DNA of 64,000 nucleotides from assembly GCF_008693185.1 (NCBI RefSeq), contig NZ_VXKN01000001.1:248001-312000 (forward strand). Reading direction: 5' to 3'. Positions 9,533 through 19,648 of this stretch are shown piece by piece (positions within the stretch are counted from its first letter, which is position 1; each line of letters begins with the position of its first letter). This stretch comes from Acinetobacter qingfengensis (lineage in GTDB: Bacteria; Pseudomonadota; Gammaproteobacteria; Pseudomonadales; Moraxellaceae). The translations under genes and the position numbers were made by a program. The notes beneath the pieces are model-generated. The model worked only from the letters and a program-made list of their open reading frames with translations. It searched no databases and was not told the DNA's origin.

Positions 9533-10708
9533 ATGGTTAAACCCGATTTTAAATGGATTCCTCTGACTTTAATACTTGCCCTGTTGGCTGCTTGTTCTTC
9601 ACAGGAAAAGCAACCAGCACAACAGGACAAAGTACAGGAAGTAGGAGTGCAGATTATCCAGCCGCAATCTCTTGAAATACAGCAGACATTGGCCGGACGT
9701 ACAACAGCTTATTTAACGTCTGATGTTCGTCCACAAGTTGGCGGAATCATCAATAAACGCTTGTTTAATGAAGGTGATGATGTCAAGGCAGGTCAGGCTT
9801 TGTATCAATTGGATGCCAGTTTATATCAAGCTGCGTTTAATAGTGCAAAAGGTGATCTGGCTAAGGCTGAAGCTGCTTTGGTATCTGCTCAGCCCAAAGC
9901 ACAGCATTATCGCAACTTATTAAAAATCGAGGCTGTAAGCAAACAGGATGCAGCAGATGCTGAATCTAGTCTAAAAGAATATCAGGCTGCGGTAACATCT
10001 GCTCAAGCTGCTTTGGATACTGCCAAAATTAATCTGCAATATACGACAATTCGGGCACCAATTTCTGGTCGTATTGCCACGTCAACCTATACACCTGGAG
10101 CTTTGGTTACAGCCGAACAAACTACAGCTTTAACCACTATTCAGCAATTAAATCCAATTTATGTGGATATTACCTTGTCCAGTGCTGAGCTTTTGGCTTT
10201 GCGTAAACAAATGGATCAGGGGCAATTGCAGGCCATTAATAAAATTCCTGTCAATATTATTCTGGAGGATGGCTCAACCTATGATCAACAAGGACAATTA
10301 CAATTTATTGGATCAACTGTAGCGACAGATACTGGCAATGTTAAATTACGTGCATTAGTACCTAATCCAAAATATTTGTTATTGCCAGGGATGTATGTCA
10401 AGGCACAATTGCCGATGGCGATTAATCATCAGGCAATTTTAATACCACAAACAGTTGTCACTCGCAACCATAAAGGGGAGCCTGTAGTAAAACTGGTGAA
10501 CAGTCAAAATCAGGTGGAAGAAAAAATTATTCAGACCTCCGAAACAAAAGGTAATCAATGGGTGGTAACTTCAGGATTAAAAGCTGGTGATCGCCTCATT
10601 ATTGATGGTGCCAGTACGGTGTCATCGGGTAGTCGAGTAAAAATTACAGCACAAAAAAATACAGTAACAAGTGATGTAACGACCAACAGCGTAACCAAGG
10701 GGCAATAA
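9533..10708 (+). CDS. adeI: AdeI-like RND efflux periplasmic adaptor (membrane fusion lipoprotein)
   Basis: This 391-aa adaptor bridges the inner-membrane pump and the outer-membrane channel. A signal sequence ends in the lipobox LLAAC (Cys about 21), so it is a lipoprotein. The barrel-sandwich lipoyl halves are near 60-90 (VRPQVGGIINKRLFNEGDDV) and 175-200 (TTIRAPISGRIATSTYTPGA), and they flank an Ala/Gln-rich alpha-helical hairpin at about 95-170. Beta-barrel and membrane-proximal domains follow. It is first in the adaptor-pump-channel operon, with 1 bp between it and the pump gene. The symbol is assigned by family resemblance and gene order. Confidence 0.88.
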   Translation: MVKPDFKWIPLTLILALLAACSSQEKQPAQQDKVQEVGVQIIQPQSLEIQQTLAGRTTAYLTSDVRPQVGGIINKRLFNEGDDVKAGQALYQLDASLYQAAFNSAKGDLAKAEAALVSAQPKAQHYRNLLKIEAVSKQDAADAESSLKEYQAAVTSAQAALDTAKINLQYTTIRAPISGRIATSTYTPGALVTAEQTTALTTIQQLNPIYVDITLSSAELLALRKQMDQGQLQAINKIPVNIILEDGSTYDQQGQLQFIGSTVATDTGNVKLRALVPNPKYLLLPGMYVKAQLPMAINHQAILIPQTVVTRNHKGEPVVKLVNSQNQVEEKIIQTSETKGNQWVVTSGLKAGDRLIIDGASTVSSGSRVKITAQKNTVTSDVTTNSVTKGQ

Positions 10709-10709
10709 T

Positions 10710-13700
10710 ATGGTTGATTTTTTCATTAATCGACCCATTTTGTCCTGGGTTATTGCCATTGTAATTACTCTGGCTGGTGCATTTTCCATTTTTACTTTAC
10801 CAATTGAGCAATATCCAGATATTGCGCCACCAACAGTTAGAATCAGTGCGACATATACAGGCGCCTCAGCAGAAACCACAGAAAATTCTGTTACACAGGT
10901 GATTGAGCAGAACATGACAGGGCTGGATAACCTGTTATATATGCAATCTAGTAGTTCATCTTCCGGGAGTTCATCGGTTACCTTGACCTTTGCTGCAGGA
11001 ACAGATGCGGATACTGCTCAGGTTCAGGTGCAAAATAAACTGCAACAGGCAGAGTCATCCTTACCCGAATCAGTACAAACCAATGGTTTAACGGTGACAA
11101 AATCATCAGGCAGTATCTTTATGGTACTGAGTTTCTATACTGAAGATGGCAGTATGAATGGTACTGACATTGCTGATTATATGGTATCCAGTGTTAAGGA
11201 TCAGATCAGTCGTGTAGATGGTGTGGGGAATGTTCAGATCATGGGATCAAAATATTCCATGAGAATCTGGCTAGATCCTGAAAAACTTAAAAACTTTAGC
11301 TTGATGCCTAGTGATGTTGTGACTGCAATTAAGGCACAAAATAGCGATGCAACAGCAGGTTCAATTGGTGCTTTACCTGCAGCCAAAGGACAGTCATTAA
11401 CGGCAACAGTAACCGCCCGCAGTCGTTTAAAAACAGTCGATGATTTTAAAAATATTATTTTAAAATCAGATGAAAGTGGTGCAGAAGTTAAATTATCAGA
11501 TGTTGCCAATGTAGAGCTTGGCAGTGAGGACTACGCTTCTACCAGCCAGTTTAACGGTAAAGATGCTGCGGGTATGGGTATTGAGCTGGCTTCAGGGGCA
11601 AATGCTCTGGAAGTTTCAGAAGCTGTGGAAGCAAAATTACAGGAATTACAGCAATTCTTCCCAACAGGTGTCAAATATGATGTGGCTTATAGCACTGCAC
11701 CATTTGTAAAAATTTCCATTGAAGAAGTGGTCATGACATTACTGGAAGCGATTGCTCTGGTTGTCTTGATTATGTTCATTTTCTTGCAGAAATGGCGGAT
11801 TACATTAATTCCTACAATTGCTGTGCCTGTTGTATTAATGGGAACATTTGGCGTTCTAGCGGTTTTAGGATATTCGATTAATACCTTATCCATGTTTGCG
11901 ATGGTACTGGCCATTGGTTTGCTGGTTGATGATGCGATTGTGGTTGTCGAAAATGTCGAACGTTTAATGACAGAAGAAGGTTTAACACCTAAGCAGGCTG
12001 CTCATCAATCCATGCAACAAATTACGGGTGCCTTGATTGGGATTGCAATGGTGCTAACGGCTGTATTTATTCCAATGGCATTTTTTACAGGTTCAACAGG
12101 GGCAATCTATCGACAATTCTCTGTTACGATTGCATCAGCCATGATTTTATCGGCGATTGTTGCGCTAACAATTACGCCTGCCTTGTGTGGTTCTTTATTA
12201 AAAGCGCATACCGATGAACAAAAACCAGCTAAGGGAATATTTCACAGTTTCTTTGTCTGGTTTAATCAGATGTTTGGTAAAAATACCGAACGTTATCATC
12301 GTGGTGTCAAATGGGTTTTGGCACATAAAAAAATCATGCTAATGGTATATGGTGCCATGTTGGTTGCAATTGCAGGATTATTTTGGATATTGCCAACATC
12401 ATTTTTACCTGAAGAAGATCAGGGAATGTTAATGGTGAATTTTAAACTCCCTTCTGGCGCCACACAGGAACAAACTCTCAATGTCATGAATGAGGCAGCA
12501 AAATATATTGAAAAACAGCCTGAAGTTGAATCCATGATGAGTGTTGCAGGGTTTAGTACGGGAGGCAGTAGTCAGAATAGTGGGATGGGCTTTATCCGTA
12601 TGAAGGACTGGTCAGAACGTACAGTCAGTTCCAGTGAAGTCGGTATACGAATCAGTCAGGAAATGGGCAAGCGTTTTAAAGATGCACAAATCTTTGCCAT
12701 GGCCCCTTCAGGTATTCCGGGGTTGGGATCAGGTTCAGGCTTTACTTTTGAATTATTGGATTTGAATGGAGCAGGACATGAAAGTTTGGTTAGTGCAAAA
12801 GACAAATTGCTTAAATTAGCTAGTCAGAATAGTAAATTACAAAACGTTCGTTATGGGAGTCAGGAGGACTCACCAACACTGGCCTTAACAATTGATGATT
12901 CCAAAATTGGTGCTTTAAGTTTGAGCCAGAGTGATGTGGATGATGTTTTATCAACGGCACTGGGAAGTAGTTATGTAAATGATTTTATTAATAATGGGCG
13001 AGTGAAAAAAGTATATGTGCAGGGTGATGCCAGCGCACGTATGTCACCAGAAGATATTAAACGCTGGTATGTTCGTAATAGTAATGATGAGATGGTTCCC
13101 TTTGCTGCCTTTTCTCAAATTGGCTGGAATTATGCGCCATCTTCACTGGCAAGATATAACGGTACAGCTTCATTGGAACTCACAGGTGAACCCGCAGATG
13201 GGGTAAGCTCAGGTACAGCAATGCAGGAAATGGCAAATCTGGTCAAACAATTACCTGAAGGTTTTGGCTATTCATGGTCTGGGTTATCTTATCAGGAACA
13301 ACAATCAGGTAATCTGGCACCGTGGTTATATGCAGTTTCAATTCTGTTTGTATTCTTGTGTCTGGCAGCATTATATGAAAGCTGGTCAATTCCGTTTTCA
13401 GTTTTATTGGCCGTGCCTATAGGCATCTTAGGTGCATTGTTGCTGACCAATTTACGTGGTTTATCCAACGACATTTATTTTCAGGTTGGGTTACTTACTA
13501 CGATGGGCCTATCTGCTAAAAATGCCATTTTAATTGTTGAATTTGCCAGAGAATTAGAAGAAAAAGGTCAGGATTTGATTAGTGCAACATTACAAGCGGC
13601 AAAAATGCGTCTTCGTCCAATTTTAATGACTTCATCCGCATTTTTACTTGGTGTATTTCCATTATTAATCAGTTCAGGTGCTGGTTCCGGTGGACGACAT

Positions 13701-13838
13701 TCATTGGGTACAGGGGTTTTTGGCGGGACATTAATTTCAACACTGGTTGGTATTTTCTTTGTTCCATTATTTTATGTTCTGATTCGGAGTATTTTTTCAA
13801 AAAAAGATCAACAATCCCAAATGAAGGAATCACAATGA
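10710..13838 (+). CDS. adeJ: AdeJ-like RND multidrug efflux pump (HAE-1 family)
   Basis: At 1042 aa it is a full-length HAE-1 pump: 12 membrane spans and two large periplasmic loops, exchanging protons for drugs. The proton-relay aspartates are Asp407-Asp408 in GLLVDDAIVVVENVER, and the relay lysine is about Lys937 in LSAKNAILIVEFA. The N-terminus MVDFFINRPILSWVIAIVI is typical, as is the Gly-rich loop (GSGSGFTFELLD) in the second half. An AAGGGG ribosome site precedes the ATG. Its stop overlaps the channel gene start by 4 bp, so expression is coupled. AdeJ/AcrB-type pumps export many lipophilic drugs; actual substrates are not visible. Confidence 0.92.
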   Translation: MVDFFINRPILSWVIAIVITLAGAFSIFTLPIEQYPDIAPPTVRISATYTGASAETTENSVTQVIEQNMTGLDNLLYMQSSSSSSGSSSVTLTFAAGTDADTAQVQVQNKLQQAESSLPESVQTNGLTVTKSSGSIFMVLSFYTEDGSMNGTDIADYMVSSVKDQISRVDGVGNVQIMGSKYSMRIWLDPEKLKNFSLMPSDVVTAIKAQNSDATAGSIGALPAAKGQSLTATVTARSRLKTVDDFKNIILKSDESGAEVKLSDVANVELGSEDYASTSQFNGKDAAGMGIELASGANALEVSEAVEAKLQELQQFFPTGVKYDVAYSTAPFVKISIEEVVMTLLEAIALVVLIMFIFLQKWRITLIPTIAVPVVLMGTFGVLAVLGYSINTLSMFAMVLAIGLLVDDAIVVVENVERLMTEEGLTPKQAAHQSMQQITGALIGIAMVLTAVFIPMAFFTGSTGAIYRQFSVTIASAMILSAIVALTITPALCGSLLKAHTDEQKPAKGIFHSFFVWFNQMFGKNTERYHRGVKWVLAHKKIMLMVYGAMLVAIAGLFWILPTSFLPEEDQGMLMVNFKLPSGATQEQTLNVMNEAAKYIEKQPEVESMMSVAGFSTGGSSQNSGMGFIRMKDWSERTVSSSEVGIRISQEMGKRFKDAQIFAMAPSGIPGLGSGSGFTFELLDLNGAGHESLVSAKDKLLKLASQNSKLQNVRYGSQEDSPTLALTIDDSKIGALSLSQSDVDDVLSTALGSSYVNDFINNGRVKKVYVQGDASARMSPEDIKRWYVRNSNDEMVPFAAFSQIGWNYAPSSLARYNGTASLELTGEPADGVSSGTAMQEMANLVKQLPEGFGYSWSGLSYQEQQSGNLAPWLYAVSILFVFLCLAALYESWSIPFSVLLAVPIGILGALLLTNLRGLSNDIYFQVGLLTTMGLSAKNAILIVEFARELEEKGQDLISATLQAAKMRLRPILMTSSAFLLGVFPLLISSGAGSGGRHSLGTGVFGGTLISTLVGIFFVPLFYVLIRSIFSKKDQQSQMKESQ

Positions 13839-15244
13839 TGAAAAACTTTTTATCATACTCCATCTGTAGCCTGATGATTTTGGGATTATCTGCTTGTACG
13901 AGCCTGATGCCTGAATATGAACGACCACAGTCCCCAGTTGCTACACATTTCGAAAATTCATCCATTGCCGGTGGTACAGTAGATCAAGTGGCCAGTACAT
14001 TGGTCTGGCGAGAAATTTTTACAGATCCGCGTTTACAACAGGTGATTGCTCAGGCATTGGCAAATAATCGAGATTTAAGAGTTGTCATGCTGAATATCGA
14101 ATCTGCCCGTGCCGAATATCGTATTCAAAGTGCAGAGGCTTTACCCAGTATTAGTGCGACGGCATCACAGACCAATTCTAGGTCAGGTACAGCCAGTAAT
14201 GCAGCAACTACACATAATGCCAGTTTGTCAGTGGGATTTACCAGTTGGGAGCTTGATTTATTCGGGCGTATTCGCAGCTTAAAAGCTGAATCATTGGAAA
14301 ATTATTTTGCTTTGCAGGAAACACAGCGTAGCACACAGATGAGTTTAATTGCAGAAGTTGCCGCAGATTGGCTGAATGTTATGGCTTATCAGCAAAAATT
14401 GCAATTTGCCGAACAAGTATTGGCAAGTCAGGAACAAACTCAGCGATTAACGTATGCAAGATATAAGGAAGGTATTGCTTCTGCATTGGATTATGAAGAA
14501 GTTAAAACCAGTGTGAACAGTGCCAAAGCTGATATTGCCAGTTATAGAAAACAGCTACAGCAGGCTAAAAATGCACTGGATCTGATTGTTGGTGCAGAAG
14601 TTGTGACACAAAATTTACCAGCATCTACTGATCGTCTGGATGACATCAAGCTTGCATCTATTCCGGGAAATTTATCTTCTACGGTGCTGTTTGATCACCC
14701 CGATGTTTTGTATGCTGAACACATGCTTAAGTCTGCCAATGCAGATATTGGTGCTGCCAGAGCAGCTTTCTTCCCAACAATTTCATTAACGGCAACAACA
14801 GGACGTAGTAGTACACAACTCGGACAACTATTTGCTTCTGGTGGAACCTCAAGCTGGTCATTTATTCCTTCAATTACTTTGCCAATTTTTCAGGCAGGAG
14901 AATTAAAAGCCTCTTTAGATCAAGCAAAAATTCAGAAAAATATTTATATTGCCCAGTATGAAAAAGCCATACAAACCGCTTTTTCTGATGTTGCAGATGC
15001 TTTGACCGCACGTGAGCATATAAGCAATCAGGTTGAAGCACAAAAAGACTTGGTACAATCATCATATCGAACTTACTATTTAACGGAAGCTCGTTATAAA
15101 GAGGGCATAGATGATTATTTGTCTGTTCTGACAGCACAACGTACCTGGTATAATGCACAGCAGGATTTTATTACTTTGTTATTAGAAGAGGCGACCAATC
15201 GCGTGACTTTATATAAAGTCTTGGGTGGCGGTGCCGATAGTTAA
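13835..15244 (+). CDS. adeK: AdeK-like outer-membrane efflux channel lipoprotein (OprM/TolC family, NodT type)
   Basis: This 469-aa outer-membrane factor has a lipobox GLSAC near residue 21. Two OEP repeats each contribute long coiled-coil helices (about 60-240 and 265-465), including SFTSWELDLFGRIRSLKAES and the RYKEGIASALDY / RYKEGIDDYLSV repeat pair that marks the internal duplication. It forms the trimeric exit duct for the pump encoded by the overlapping upstream gene (ATGA overlap). The family and operon position are certain; the name follows gene order. Confidence 0.9.
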   Translation: MMKNFLSYSICSLMILGLSACTSLMPEYERPQSPVATHFENSSIAGGTVDQVASTLVWREIFTDPRLQQVIAQALANNRDLRVVMLNIESARAEYRIQSAEALPSISATASQTNSRSGTASNAATTHNASLSVGFTSWELDLFGRIRSLKAESLENYFALQETQRSTQMSLIAEVAADWLNVMAYQQKLQFAEQVLASQEQTQRLTYARYKEGIASALDYEEVKTSVNSAKADIASYRKQLQQAKNALDLIVGAEVVTQNLPASTDRLDDIKLASIPGNLSSTVLFDHPDVLYAEHMLKSANADIGAARAAFFPTISLTATTGRSSTQLGQLFASGGTSSWSFIPSITLPIFQAGELKASLDQAKIQKNIYIAQYEKAIQTAFSDVADALTAREHISNQVEAQKDLVQSSYRTYYLTEARYKEGIDDYLSVLTAQRTWYNAQQDFITLLLEEATNRVTLYKVLGGGADS

Positions 15245-15267
15245 TATTTTGTTCAAAAGATTTATAG

Positions 15268-15303
15268 CTAAAAAACCACTCATAGATTGAGTGGTTTTTT
15301 AGC
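15268..15303. terminator. Bidirectional terminator between adeK and the small convergent gene
   Basis: CTAAAAAACCACTC and GAGTGGTTTTTTAG form a near-perfect hairpin with A- and T-tracts on both sides, so it can stop transcription from either strand. Confidence 0.88.
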
Positions 15304-15319
15304 TGAGAGGATCAATGGA

Positions 15320-15544
15320 TCAAATTACTTTGAGCTGATAATCATCCTGTGTAATTTTAATCTTAATTTTTTTGTATTTACGTTTTTCTGGATTAAGTGC
15401 AGAATTGGTCACTTCTTCAGAAAACTTCGGATTGCTCATCAGATCTGCATAAGCTTTATAGCCGATCAATAATTTCTCTGGTTTATCACCATTTTGTAAG
15501 GCATCTTTAATTAATTGATTTAACATTTCAATTTTAACGTGCAT
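15320..15544 (-). CDS. Small protein of unknown function, paralog of the gene at 15605
   Basis: This 74-aa acidic/basic protein has no recognised domain. Its C-terminal two thirds (KPEKLLIGYKAYADLM, FSEEV, NPEKRKYKKIKIKIT) align with the next gene at roughly half of about 53 positions by eye, so the two arose by duplication. The shared pattern is KPxK-IGYxxYxxLM-xPxFS-NPxKR-Y-IxIKxTQ. I chose the ATG at 15544 over an in-frame TTG at 15550; no strong ribosome site is visible for either. It has no membrane segment or signal peptide, so it is probably cytoplasmic. Gene reality is supported by the paralogy; function is not known. Confidence 0.65.
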   Translation of the reverse strand: MHVKIEMLNQLIKDALQNGDKPEKLLIGYKAYADLMSNPKFSEEVTNSALNPEKRKYKKIKIKITQDDYQLKVI

Positions 15545-15604
15545 GTTCAAAATAACCCAATGATGTTTTGAGAAATTTTTACATTAAACTATGACAGAAA
15601 TAAG

Positions 15605-15832
15605 TCAAACCACCTCAATTTGAAATGCTCTTTGTGTTAATTTGATCCTAATATTTCGATATCTGCGTTTATTGGGATTTGCTGATGATCTTAAAACCTG
15701 ATCCGAAAAAATGGGATCGTGCATTAAAAGATCATAGGTTTGATAACCAATGATAATCTTTGAAGGTTTAATTTTGAATTTTTCACAGATATTAATTTCT
15801 GTATCAATTAAATCTGAGTTGATGTGTTGCAT
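15605..15832 (-). CDS. Small protein of unknown function, paralog of the gene at 15320
   Basis: This 75-aa protein starts at an ATG (15832) and carries the same pattern as its neighbour: KPSKIIIGYQTYDLLM, FSDQV, NPNKRRYRNIRIKLTQ. The N-terminal 20 residues differ between the two, so the conserved unit is the last ~53 residues. There are 60 bp between this stop and the next gene's ATG in the same direction. I recognise no known family. The repeated short beta-type KxIxIK segment and the NPxKR motif suggest a small folded domain that binds an acidic partner, but that is speculation. Confidence 0.65.
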   Translation of the reverse strand: MQHINSDLIDTEINICEKFKIKPSKIIIGYQTYDLLMHDPIFSDQVLRSSANPNKRRYRNIRIKLTQRAFQIEVV

Positions 15833-15984
15833 GTCACTATAATTTGTAGCATAAGATTGTAATTATCTTATAATAATCTATATGCCTATGTGAAACTAAT
15901 ATGACATTTTTTTGAAATTAATATGAATTTTTGGTAAAAATCGATCATGAAAAATTACCTTGTGCAAAGAAATACATAAATTGG

Positions 15985-16383
15985 TTATTGCTCTAGAAAT
16001 TGTTTAAAACGAGAGGGTAAGATGACGTTCTCAGAAATTCCCTTAAACAACGGAGCAATATCTTGTAGATGAAAGCCGGTAGAACCGCAACCGACACCTG
16101 TCACAAAATAGGTAAGCTTTGCATGATTTCGGGTATATATTTTAAAATCATCAATGTAATGTTGAATTTGATGTAAAGGCATCGCCTGATCATGTTCATT
16201 TTTGGTTGGAATGGCAAAACTTTGTCCTGACCAGCCTCGTCCTACGCCTTGCATTGCACCAAAATTCTCCAGAGCAGTTTTGGCTGCTCCACGATAATGA
16301 TTGCCAGCCAGATTGCTACCAAAAACAAAAATTTGATCATTGGGTAAAGCTGTAACTTTTTCTTCATTGTGGTAGCGATACAT
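15985..16383 (-). CDS. A1S_2505-like / macro-domain-like protein
   Basis: This 132-aa protein has the pattern FVFGSNLAGNHYRGAAKTAL (residues about 20-39), then GVGRGWSGQSFAIPTK, and later YFVTGVGCGSTGF. These glycine-rich loops on alternating strands recall macro-domain proteins that bind ADP-ribose-like ligands. I recall the family as the A1S_2505 phage-associated proteins, found in Acinetobacter and in phages. Function is not established. The ATG at 16383 is preceded by AGGAA at a good distance and was preferred to the GTG at 16386. The gene is monocistronic, with uvrB divergent. Confidence 0.75.
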   Translation of the reverse strand: MYRYHNEEKVTALPNDQIFVFGSNLAGNHYRGAAKTALENFGAMQGVGRGWSGQSFAIPTKNEHDQAMPLHQIQHYIDDFKIYTRNHAKLTYFVTGVGCGSTGFHLQDIAPLFKGISENVILPSRFKQFLEQ

Positions 16384-16604
16384 CACAATATTCCTGTCTG
16401 GATGGAGTCTTTAGAATTGTAACTCAAAAATTATTCTGAGAATGTGGATTTTATGGTGTCGATAGATAAATATTTTAAACAGATTGAAATTGGGCTTATT
16501 TCAGTTGTTGGTTATAATGAACGATCTGTTGACATTTTAGCCGACAATATGATTGATCAATAAAATGTTGGCAAGTCCTAGCCAAAATTTATGAGGAAAA
16601 CCAC

Positions 16605-18626
16605 ATGAAATCAGATGCACAGGCATTTCAACTGGTGACAGATTATCTGCCTGCCGGTGATCAGCCACAAGCCATTGATAAACTGGTTTCAGGGTTAAAA
16701 CAAGGTAAAAATAACCAATTGTTACTTGGGGTTACGGGATCAGGTAAAACCTATACCATGGCCAATGTGATTGCTCAGATACAACGACCAACAATTATTA
16801 TGGCGCATAATAAGACGTTGGCTGCACAACTGTATGGCGAATTTAAAGCTTTTTTTCCACATAATGCGGTGGAGTATTTTGTTAGCTATTATGATTATTA
16901 TCAGCCGGAAGCTTATGTCCCGTCTTCAGATACGTTTATCGAAAAAGATGCAGCAATTAATGAGCATATTGATCAAATGCGTTTATCTGCAACTCGTGCA
17001 TTATTAGAGCGCCGTGATGCAATTATTGTTGCATCAGTATCGGCAATTTATGGTCTGGGGGATCCAGAAGCCTATATGAAAATGCTCTTGCATGTCGTGG
17101 AAGGCGATCGGGTATCTCGAGATGATTTGATTCGCCGTTTGGTCGAAATGCAATATAGCCGTAATGAACTAGAATTTACTCGAGGTACCTATCGTATTCG
17201 AGGCGAAATTTTGGACGTGTTTCCTGCGGAATCGGATCAAAATGCCATTCGTATCGAATTATTTGATGAGGAAGTCGATTCTATTCGTTGGTTTGACCCA
17301 TTAACAGGTAAATTGGTTCGTAAAGTACCGCGTGTGACCATTTATCCCAAAAGTCATTACGTTACTCCAAAAGAAAGTTTGGAAAAAGCAGTTGGAACCA
17401 TTAAAACTGAATTAAAACAGCAGCTTGAATTTTTTAAAACACACGATAAATTGGTCGAAGCTCAACGTCTTGAACAGCGTACCCGTTACGATCTGGAAAT
17501 GATTCAACAACTTGGTTATTGTAACGGCATTGAGAATTATTCCAGACATTTATCAGGACGCCAATCTGGCGATGCACCGCCAACTTTATTTGATTATGTC
17601 CCAGAAGATGGACTATTGATGATTGATGAATCGCATGTGACCATTCCACAAATAGGTGCAATGTACAAAGGCGATCGTTCCAGAAAAGAAAATCTGGTCA
17701 ATTATGGATTTCGGTTGCCAAGTGCATTAGATAACCGCCCAATGAAATTTGAGGAATGGGAACGAATCACACCAGATACAATTTATGTTAGTGCCACGCC
17801 GGCCAAATATGAACTTGAACACGCCGAGCAAATTGTTGAACAAGTCGTACGTCCAACTGGATTAATTGATCCTGAAATTGAAGTTCGTCCGGTACTGACC
17901 CAAGTGGATGATGTATTATCAGAAATTAATTTGCGTAAAGAACATAACGAGCGAGTATTGGTTACTACACTAACCAAACGCATGGCAGAAGATTTAACTT
18001 CCTATTTAAAGGAATATGGCGTCAAAGTTGCCTATCTGCATTCTGATATTGACACGGTTGAACGTGTCAAAATTATTCATGAATTACGCAGTGGTGTACA
18101 TGATGTTTTGGTTGGTATTAACCTGCTTCGAGAAGGTTTGGATATGCCAGAAGTTTCACTGGTTGCAATTCTGGATGCAGATAAAGAAGGCTTTTTACGT
18201 TCAGAACGTTCATTAATTCAAACTATTGGACGTGCAGCCCGCAATGTTAAGGGTAAAGCAATTTTGTATGCAGATCGTATGACCGATTCCATGCAAAAAG
18301 CCATTGATGAAACAGCACGTCGTCGTACCAAACAAATGCAGTTTAATCAGGAGCATGGCATTACGCCAAGAAGTGCTGTACGCCAAGTAATTAAGGAAAT
18401 TGATACAGGCGAAGTTTATGATGAAGATACTGAAATTCGTAATCGCCCGGTTGATAAGGTGTTAAGCGATGATGAACGACATCTGATTGCTGATCCAAAA
18501 CTATTCGCCAAACATATTGGTAAACTTGAGAAAGAAATGCTTAAGGCATCCAAGGATTTACAGTTTGAGCAAGCAGCTCGCTTACGTGATGAAATTATTC
18601 GTTTAAAGGCACAGCTTATTCAATAG
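16605..18626 (+). CDS. uvrB: Excinuclease ABC subunit B
   Basis: UvrB is the damage-verifying helicase-like subunit of nucleotide excision repair; it loads with UvrA and recruits UvrC. The length (673 aa) equals the E. coli protein. Walker A GVTGSGKT lies near residues 43-50. The beta-hairpin region follows ([20 protein letters not shown], about 95-115). The DEAD-like box is MIDESHVT, helicase motif VI is QTIGRAARN, and the C-terminal UVR domain is [29 protein letters not shown] ribosome site precedes the ATG. No LexA-type box was recognised upstream. Confidence 0.98.
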   Translation: MKSDAQAFQLVTDYLPAGDQPQAIDKLVSGLKQGKNNQLLLGVTGSGKTYTMANVIAQIQRPTIIMAHNKTLAAQLYGEFKAFFPHNAVEYFVSYYDYYQPEAYVPSSDTFIEKDAAINEHIDQMRLSATRALLERRDAIIVASVSAIYGLGDPEAYMKMLLHVVEGDRVSRDDLIRRLVEMQYSRNELEFTRGTYRIRGEILDVFPAESDQNAIRIELFDEEVDSIRWFDPLTGKLVRKVPRVTIYPKSHYVTPKESLEKAVGTIKTELKQQLEFFKTHDKLVEAQRLEQRTRYDLEMIQQLGYCNGIENYSRHLSGRQSGDAPPTLFDYVPEDGLLMIDESHVTIPQIGAMYKGDRSRKENLVNYGFRLPSALDNRPMKFEEWERITPDTIYVSATPAKYELEHAEQIVEQVVRPTGLIDPEIEVRPVLTQVDDVLSEINLRKEHNERVLVTTLTKRMAEDLTSYLKEYGVKVAYLHSDIDTVERVKIIHELRSGVHDVLVGINLLREGLDMPEVSLVAILDADKEGFLRSERSLIQTIGRAARNVKGKAILYADRMTDSMQKAIDETARRRTKQMQFNQEHGITPRSAVRQVIKEIDTGEVYDEDTEIRNRPVDKVLSDDERHLIADPKLFAKHIGKLEKEMLKASKDLQFEQAARLRDEIIRLKAQLIQ

Positions 18627-18651
18627 TATCAAAATTTTTGGTCGTTTTAAG

Positions 18652-18677
18652 GAGGTGGTTTCATTCCACCTCTTTTT
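18652..18677 (+). terminator. Rho-independent terminator of uvrB
   Basis: GAGGTGG and CCACCTC pair perfectly around TTTCATT and are followed by a T-run. It lies 25 bp after the uvrB stop and faces the convergent LysR gene. Confidence 0.88.
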
Positions 18678-18699
18678 GTTTTGAAAAAATCTATAAAAT

Positions 18700-19578
18700 T
18701 TAACGGTGTTTTTGTGCTTTGATTAAATCAATAAATGACTGTGCAACTTTACCAATCGGATGTTCTCGGCTCCATAATAAATCAATGCACAAGCTGATCT
18801 TTGGATTAAAATCGGCAATATCAATAATTTTTAAAAGACCTGTATCCAAGTCTTGTTGAATATAGGATTGTGGTAGGAAACCCCATGCCAGACCTGCCTT
18901 AATAATATCTTCAGCAAAATATTGATTATCAGTTTGCCAGCTTTGATAAGAGATTTTAAGAAGTGATGAATGGACAGTTTCGCGATTATTAAAAATAATT
19001 TGGCGATGTTTGAGTAAGGCATCATAATCCACATGATCAACTGCTAAAGGATGATGGCCTGCCACTACAGCAAGCATATTTTCTTTACCAATTTCGATGA
19101 ATTGTTCGTGTTCGTTTAGATGGTGACGTTCCAGTAAAATGGCAAAATGAATACGTCCGGATAATACTGCTTCATAGGCTTCTTCCTGTGGTAAAGTCAG
19201 AATTTCTAATTCCAGCAATGGATAAATTTCACTGAGTTGTGTAAAGATCGTAATCCATGTCAGGCTTTCAAGCTCTGTGGCAATCGCAATACTCAACATA
19301 GGTTCTACTTGGTTTGAAAGTTGTAAAGCATGATTTTGCCATTGCTGCATGGTGGCAAGCGTATGTAAGGTGCTTTGATATAAACTTAACGCTGCTGCTG
19401 TAGGTTGTGGTTCACGTTTCGATCGATCAAATAATTTTAAATTTAATTCATCTTCTAGTTGAGAGATTGCCATACTGATTGCTGACGGGGCTTTTTTGAG
19501 TTGTCTGGCAGTGGCAGAAAATGAACCCGTATCAATCGAAGTTTTAAATACAGTCAGTAATTCCTGATTTAGATTCAT
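18700..19578 (-). CDS. LysR-family transcriptional regulator
   Basis: This 292-aa regulator has the N-terminal winged helix-turn-helix at about 5-62 (TGSFSATARQLKKAPSAISM, LEDELNLKLFDRSKREPQPT). A periplasmic-binding-like co-inducer domain follows at about 90-290. It is divergent from the asparaginase gene, but a candidate small RNA and its terminator lie between them, so direct control of the asparaginase is only possible, not shown. The effector is unknown. Confidence 0.9.
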   Translation of the reverse strand: MNLNQELLTVFKTSIDTGSFSATARQLKKAPSAISMAISQLEDELNLKLFDRSKREPQPTAAALSLYQSTLHTLATMQQWQNHALQLSNQVEPMLSIAIATELESLTWITIFTQLSEIYPLLELEILTLPQEEAYEAVLSGRIHFAILLERHHLNEHEQFIEIGKENMLAVVAGHHPLAVDHVDYDALLKHRQIIFNNRETVHSSLLKISYQSWQTDNQYFAEDIIKAGLAWGFLPQSYIQQDLDTGLLKIIDIADFNPKISLCIDLLWSREHPIGKVAQSFIDLIKAQKHR

Positions 19579-19648
19579 GGTATTGAAAGAATAAAAGAAA
19601 TAGATTTGAACCTAACATAATAATGAAAAAATTTTAATCATATTAAAT

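Noticed and set aside
14874..15158. 94-aa minus-strand frame inside adeK
   Set aside because: It is a shadow of the outer-membrane channel coding sequence.
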